A DNA stretch of 64,000 bases from Warburgia ugandensis (Eukaryota > Streptophyta > Magnoliopsida > Canellales > Canellaceae): the NCBI GenBank assembly GCA_035236585.1, contig CP141128.1, forward strand, positions 51,759,257 to 51,823,256, in the 5' to 3' direction. The notes below the pieces were generated by a model that was not told the DNA's origin, did not search any database, and worked only from the letters and a program-made list of their open reading frames with translations. Both the position numbers and the translations under genes were made by a program. Every line of letters begins with the position of its first letter. Position 1 is the stretch's first letter. Shown in pieces: positions 59,863-64,000 of this stretch.

Positions 59863-62035
59863 TAAGCTTGTACTTGTATAGGTAGTTTTATCATTGAATA
59901 TGACAATTTATTTTATTTCAAATATAATTGAAAATCACAATTATATGTCATGTGGTTCTTAAGAGTGGGATGTATAATAAATAGTATAATAAAACACTAA
60001 AATTCCAATTTCAATTCCGTATGAAACAAACCATTTCAAGTTTCATCATTTTAAAGCATCCACACATGCTATATCAAAAGTAATATTGATCATAAGTATT
60101 TATGCAAAGTCACAACATATCTCATATCATGCATCATCTCATGCATATGCTCATCCAAACATGGATTGTAAATCATCCTCAAATAATGAATAGATGAGAA
60201 GGAATAAAATCACAAAATCCTTTAAACACAGTAGTGTATCTCATAATATATATTTAGCCAATATCCTTGGAGTTGCCTTCTAACTAAGGTCTCTGGAGTG
60301 TAACATCACTCAAAGTCTAGATATCTACCGTTGGTCATGACTACTTATTATTGACCTAAAATCTTGGAGTGTCGCACACTGCTCGTGCTATCCCCTATAT
60401 ACATATGAGCATTAAATCTCAAAAATAATGGACCATCTTTGCAGCAGACAAGATTATATCATGTCCTAGCTACCTACCAATATGAGAGAATATGCCACCA
60501 TATGCATGGGAAACATGGTCTACAAGCCATGACCTGCCCATGATGTCATCTTAACCAGGTTTGGCCTATTATGGCCAAGTATTTACATGAAATTTTGAAG
60601 GAAGGGATGATCAGTCTCAAAAGTCTCCTAGCACAGCATCCACTGGGTCCCATATACTCATCATAACATAATATAACTAGGCATCATCATGTGCTTACAA
60701 CTTATAAAACAATAAAAAATCATGCATTGGTGAAGTAATGCAAATCAAATCTCACAACATTACAGTAAAAGCATCATCACAAGGGTCGAGTCTGAGGATT
60801 CTACACAATAATATCAATCATAATCATTTCACAAACCATACAACCAAAGAATTTTCAAACATACATCCATGCAATAAGTTCTTAGTAGTATAAATAGACA
60901 AACGTGGTATTTTACAATTGATGTTTGTACAAATTTCAAATTTGCTCAACTACATGCAATTTAGAAATCACATGGGAAATTTTTTACTATTCTTAAAGAA
61001 ATAATTTCCATTGTTTGTACTCTTATAAAAAGCATATCGATGTTAAACTATTTGCATCTTCTAACATTATCCTCAATTCATTTGTGTCCCCTCCTTCAAC
61101 TTGATTTATCAATTGACCAAAAGAACATGTTGATATTCTAATTTTAGAATCCTTTAACTAATTTTTTATGTTATAACTTTGCAATGCAAGCATATGATCA
61201 CTGATAAGTGATCCAATTGATGTTAAGAGTTAGTCAATTCACCAATCAGTGAAATTTGATCTTAATTAGCCAATGGATGATTTAGGTTGAGATTAGAGGT
61301 CATATCAATTACATATGGGAAATTGGTCACATGTGTATAGATGAATAATCTAAATCTACTTTAAAGTAGTATGCTAAAGTAATCTAGGATCTCACCCCAT
61401 TTTGTTGCATGGGTCATGTGAAAGTATGCTAAAAACCATGATTTTTGAGTGAAAATGTAAGGTTGTCAATGATGAATGACTATCATCAGAGAAGGTGACC
61501 ATAGACTTTGTCACCTATTGCCATTTCTGCTCCAAACTTCAAATTTTCTTTAGGGGAAATGGAGTTCAAGGTCTTACCCACAATCCCTTCACTGAAAAAC
61601 TAACATAGTCGCTTACATTGGTCTCCTATCCATATCTTTGTCATTCCTTCTCTGATCTTCAATCCACAAGATATCTTTTTATCTCTACACATAACATGGA
61701 AGAAAATGAATGGTTTTGGTCATCATTTTTCTACATGTTTTCCTTGTTCTTTGACTCATTTTTCATAGTTGGTGAAAACAATGATGCGACTATTCCATGC
61801 ATGATCGACGTCCTACTTCAAAGCTAACCAACTTGATTTTTTGTGGGTTGGATCATCTTGATGATGATAATGTGCTGAATGGATTGGATCATAATTTCGC
61901 CACATTGATTTTCCAATACATATTTATTATCATGCGCCATTCACATTCTTCCTCAGTTACCAATTTTAATGGCTATGGGTGCAACGGTAGTGAGCTTTCT
62001 TCTCCCCATCTCTCTTTCTCTCTTCCTTCCTCTCT

Positions 62036-62101
62036 TCTTCTTCTTCTTCTTCTTCTTCTTCTTCTTCTTCTTCTTCTTCTTCTTCTTCTTCTTCTTCTTC
62101 T
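62036..62101. repeat. (CTT)n microsatellite, about 21 units
   Basis: Uninterrupted CTT/TTC triplets, GAA on the LTR's own strand, about 315 bp from its start. It explains the poly-Leu and poly-Arg frames here. Confidence 0.97.
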
Positions 62102-62414
62102 TTGTTTTCTCCTTTGGTCTATTCCCATTTCAATAGTAGGGAGTTGAGCTCCATGTGTGTGTCGATCCTCCACGAGTCAAGCTCCTCCCCTTTAGTTGTT
62201 TAGTTAAGTGAATAAGACAGTGGAGGAGTGTCCTTATCAAATTCAACCACCCTCAAATTTGTAAAATTTTGAGGTTTCCAAATCTAATTTTAAGTTTTAA
62301 AAAAAATTAATTTCACAAAAGTCAGATTTTGACAAAATTTGATTCCTCATTTCATTTCAACAATAAAGTATGATAAAAATTCATTAAACAAAAACAAAAA
62401 TTAGTGTTATTATA

Positions 62415-62601
62415 GTTATTTTCTAATCTAAGAGGTTTCTAAGTAGAAACCAAGTCAAATTAGATATCTACTTTGATTAGATTGGGGGGAAGAAATATGA
62501 GGAAGCTTCCAAATAGACCTACACATGATCTATAAATATCAATTTGAAGCAAAGCTCAAAAAAAAATGAGAAAAACAAAGGAAGAACAAAGAAAGAATAG
62601 G
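62415..62601. other. Short spacer with TATA-like site
   Basis: 187 bp between two LTRs. TCTATAAATATCAATTTG at about 62,529 looks like a plant TATA box followed by an A-rich stretch. It may be the remains of another LTR promoter. Confidence 0.35.
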
Positions 62602-64000
62602 TGTAATGACCCCAATTTTTGTAATATTAAAATCCCATGAAAAGTTCAGTTTTAAAGATAAGGGCATTTTGGTCATTTCACTAGTTGCCTTGACAGAACC
62701 CAGAAACTTGGTCCTAAAAATGGTACCATTAGATGCGTCTCAGAAAAAGAAATCCAACAAGACCAAAATCACCCAAAACGGAGTTAAAATGAGCAAGTTA
62801 TGGCCCTTTGAAGTTTAGGGGCAAAATGTAATTTTATTAAAAAACGGATTTAGCAGCAAAACACAGGGGCCCGTTTTGATACGGGCACCCTTCATCTTCA
62901 ACCTCTAGAGGGTTCTAGAACGGCGGTGATTGGAGGTGAAATCACAGCCATTCTGGAGGTTTCTCCACTGCCATTCAAAGGCGGTGAGAGTCCCCTCCAG
63001 AACCCTCTCTTAGCTCTATAAATAGAGCTCTTGGGCGCCTCTAATGGCAGCCCAAAACGTTGAAGAAAACCCATTGAGGAGCAGTGACCTAGAGGAGAAA
63101 ACAAGGAGAAAAACCCAGCAACGAGGCAGGTATGCACAAGATCCCTCAAAACCCGTCTTCACAGTAGTCCTAGGATCAATTTCCCTAAGTTTTTGCATGA
63201 AAAACTATGCAAAATGGAGCCCGGGAGAGCCACCAAGGACCCAGGGACATTCGCTGGGCCGCATTGGTTTGACAAGGTCTAACCAGGGTGTCCTGAGGAC
63301 GCCCCGGTCCCCCAGCGGACACGTCGAACGCATCTGAAGAAAACCAACGGACGCGCCCGCAAAAGAGAAAACGAGCGGAAAAGTTCAGTGCGTCTGCAGA
63401 CGCGCCCACTAAGGTGCACGCTACAGATGTGCAGCGTGCTAGCACTACGGGACTTTTTCGTTCCTTAAGGAAGTCAGGGCACACGACGCAGACGCGCAGC
63501 ACTCTATCATTCCATCTTTTCACTTTTAAGACTCCTATGTACATGTGACACTAAAATGCTTATAACTTGAGATCTAGAGCTCCGATTGAGGCGCCGCAAA
63601 AGGTGTTGTGTCCATGTCAACAATACGGACACACCCAAACTATAAAATCTATGATCAGGGCCCAATCAAATATGGGCATGACCCTTAGAATAGGATGGTA
63701 GCGCATGGCCGCTAGACCTTTGGAAAACTAATAATACCAAGGCCCAATTAGGACCTTAGGACACCCATAGGCATAGGGATGGACCCCTAATGCCTAAGTA
63801 ATAAGACCCAACTAGTCTAAAACCCATAAAAGATGGGCCAAACTAACCTTGAGTCCCCAAACCATGTTCAGGAGCGTACGAGGACAAATGGGTTAGCGCG
63901 ACCTAGTCAGGTAGGTGCTCTATCGCTACTAGATTCTTTTAAAAGAACTATGATTGTTTTGCAAATACATGATTTAAGTATATGACTTGTTTAGCATGCA
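62602..64000 (+). mobile_element. LTR-A copy running off the window
   Basis: Starts TGTAATGACCCCAATTTTTG at 62,602 and follows the 22,688 LTR to the window edge, about 1.4 kb. It has TATA at 63,017-63,024 in the same palindrome and the GC island at about 63,200-63,500. If whole it should end about 1.2 kb beyond the edge; the preceding 5-mer is ATAGG. Whether it is solo or a 5' LTR cannot be seen. Confidence 0.93.
63017..63024 (+). promoter_or_regulatory. TATA box of the right-edge LTR-A
   Basis: TATAAATA within AGCTCTATAAATAGAGCT, fourth copy of the conserved site. Confidence 0.7.

Larger units (their letters stand above)
59229..62414 (-). mobile_element. Inverted LTR-B copy, whole length, diverged
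   Basis: On the minus strand it starts TATAATAACACTAATTTTTG at 62,414 and ends AAAAACCTAGGCTGTCA at 59,229, about 3.2 kb. It contains the LTR hairpin at 59,831-59,862 and a long (GAA)n tract near its start. The terminal dinucleotides have decayed and flanking 5-mers (TAGCG and GTTAT) do not match, so no target duplication is shown. No internal region or primer site lies beside it. Confidence 0.7.

Noticed and set aside
61797-62173. Poly-Leu and poly-Arg frames
   Set aside because: Produced by the (CTT)n microsatellite read in both directions.

Overview
This window looks like intergenic heterochromatin of a flowering plant with a large genome. It is AT-rich and I could not find one intact host gene. 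Almost everything is retrotransposon debris: long-LTR Ty3/Gypsy elements, an old Athila/Tat-type Gypsy element, an RTE-type LINE, a TRIM-like short retroelement, and simple repeats. The plant assignment rests on lineages known from plants: a Tekay/Del chromovirus with its typical region before the 3' LTR, Athila/Tat gag, pro and pol, and a plant RTE LINE. I cannot name the species.

Two related long LTR families dominate. LTR-A (about 2.6 kb) is carried by a Tekay/Del-like element at 22,688-35,076, by a solo LTR nested inside it on the opposite strand (26,983-29,587), and by a copy running off the right edge (62,602 onward). LTR-B (about 3-4 kb) is present as about a dozen whole or partial copies on both strands. 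Both families share termini (TGTAAT(G/A)ACCC... and ...ACCTGGGTCATCACA). Wherever an internal start is preserved, it carries an initiator-Met tRNA primer site, TGGTATCAGAGC.

Region by region. 1-9,978: LTR-B copies, including a clean solo LTR (600-4,550, target duplication CTAAG) that carries a fragment of the host mitochondrial ATP synthase beta gene (ATP2). 10,289-17,124 and 35,673-41,785: pieces of minus-strand Athila/Tat elements, in the right order to be one dismembered element. The pol half is split by a 4.0-kb composite flanked by CAAGT; the gag-pro half is split by an RTE LINE. 17,130-35,340: plus-strand Athila/Tat-like LTR or leader copies, one of which received the Tekay element (target duplication GGTTT). 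41,785-56,807: a cluster of LTR-B copies with two inverted junctions, one the centre of a palindrome of about 4.2 kb, followed by a very young tandem array with a 3,356-bp period. 56,808-64,000: more LTR-B and LTR-A pieces.

The most interesting signals are (1) a hairpin kept about 370-440 bp before the LTR 3' end in both families, with paired compensatory changes between copies; (2) the captured ATP2 fragment; (3) repeated head-to-head LTR palindromes, one of which seems to have entered the genome as part of a unit with its own target duplication; and (4) the tandem LTR array. There are no rRNA genes, CRISPR arrays or convincing tRNA genes. All similarity levels and ages given here are estimates by eye.
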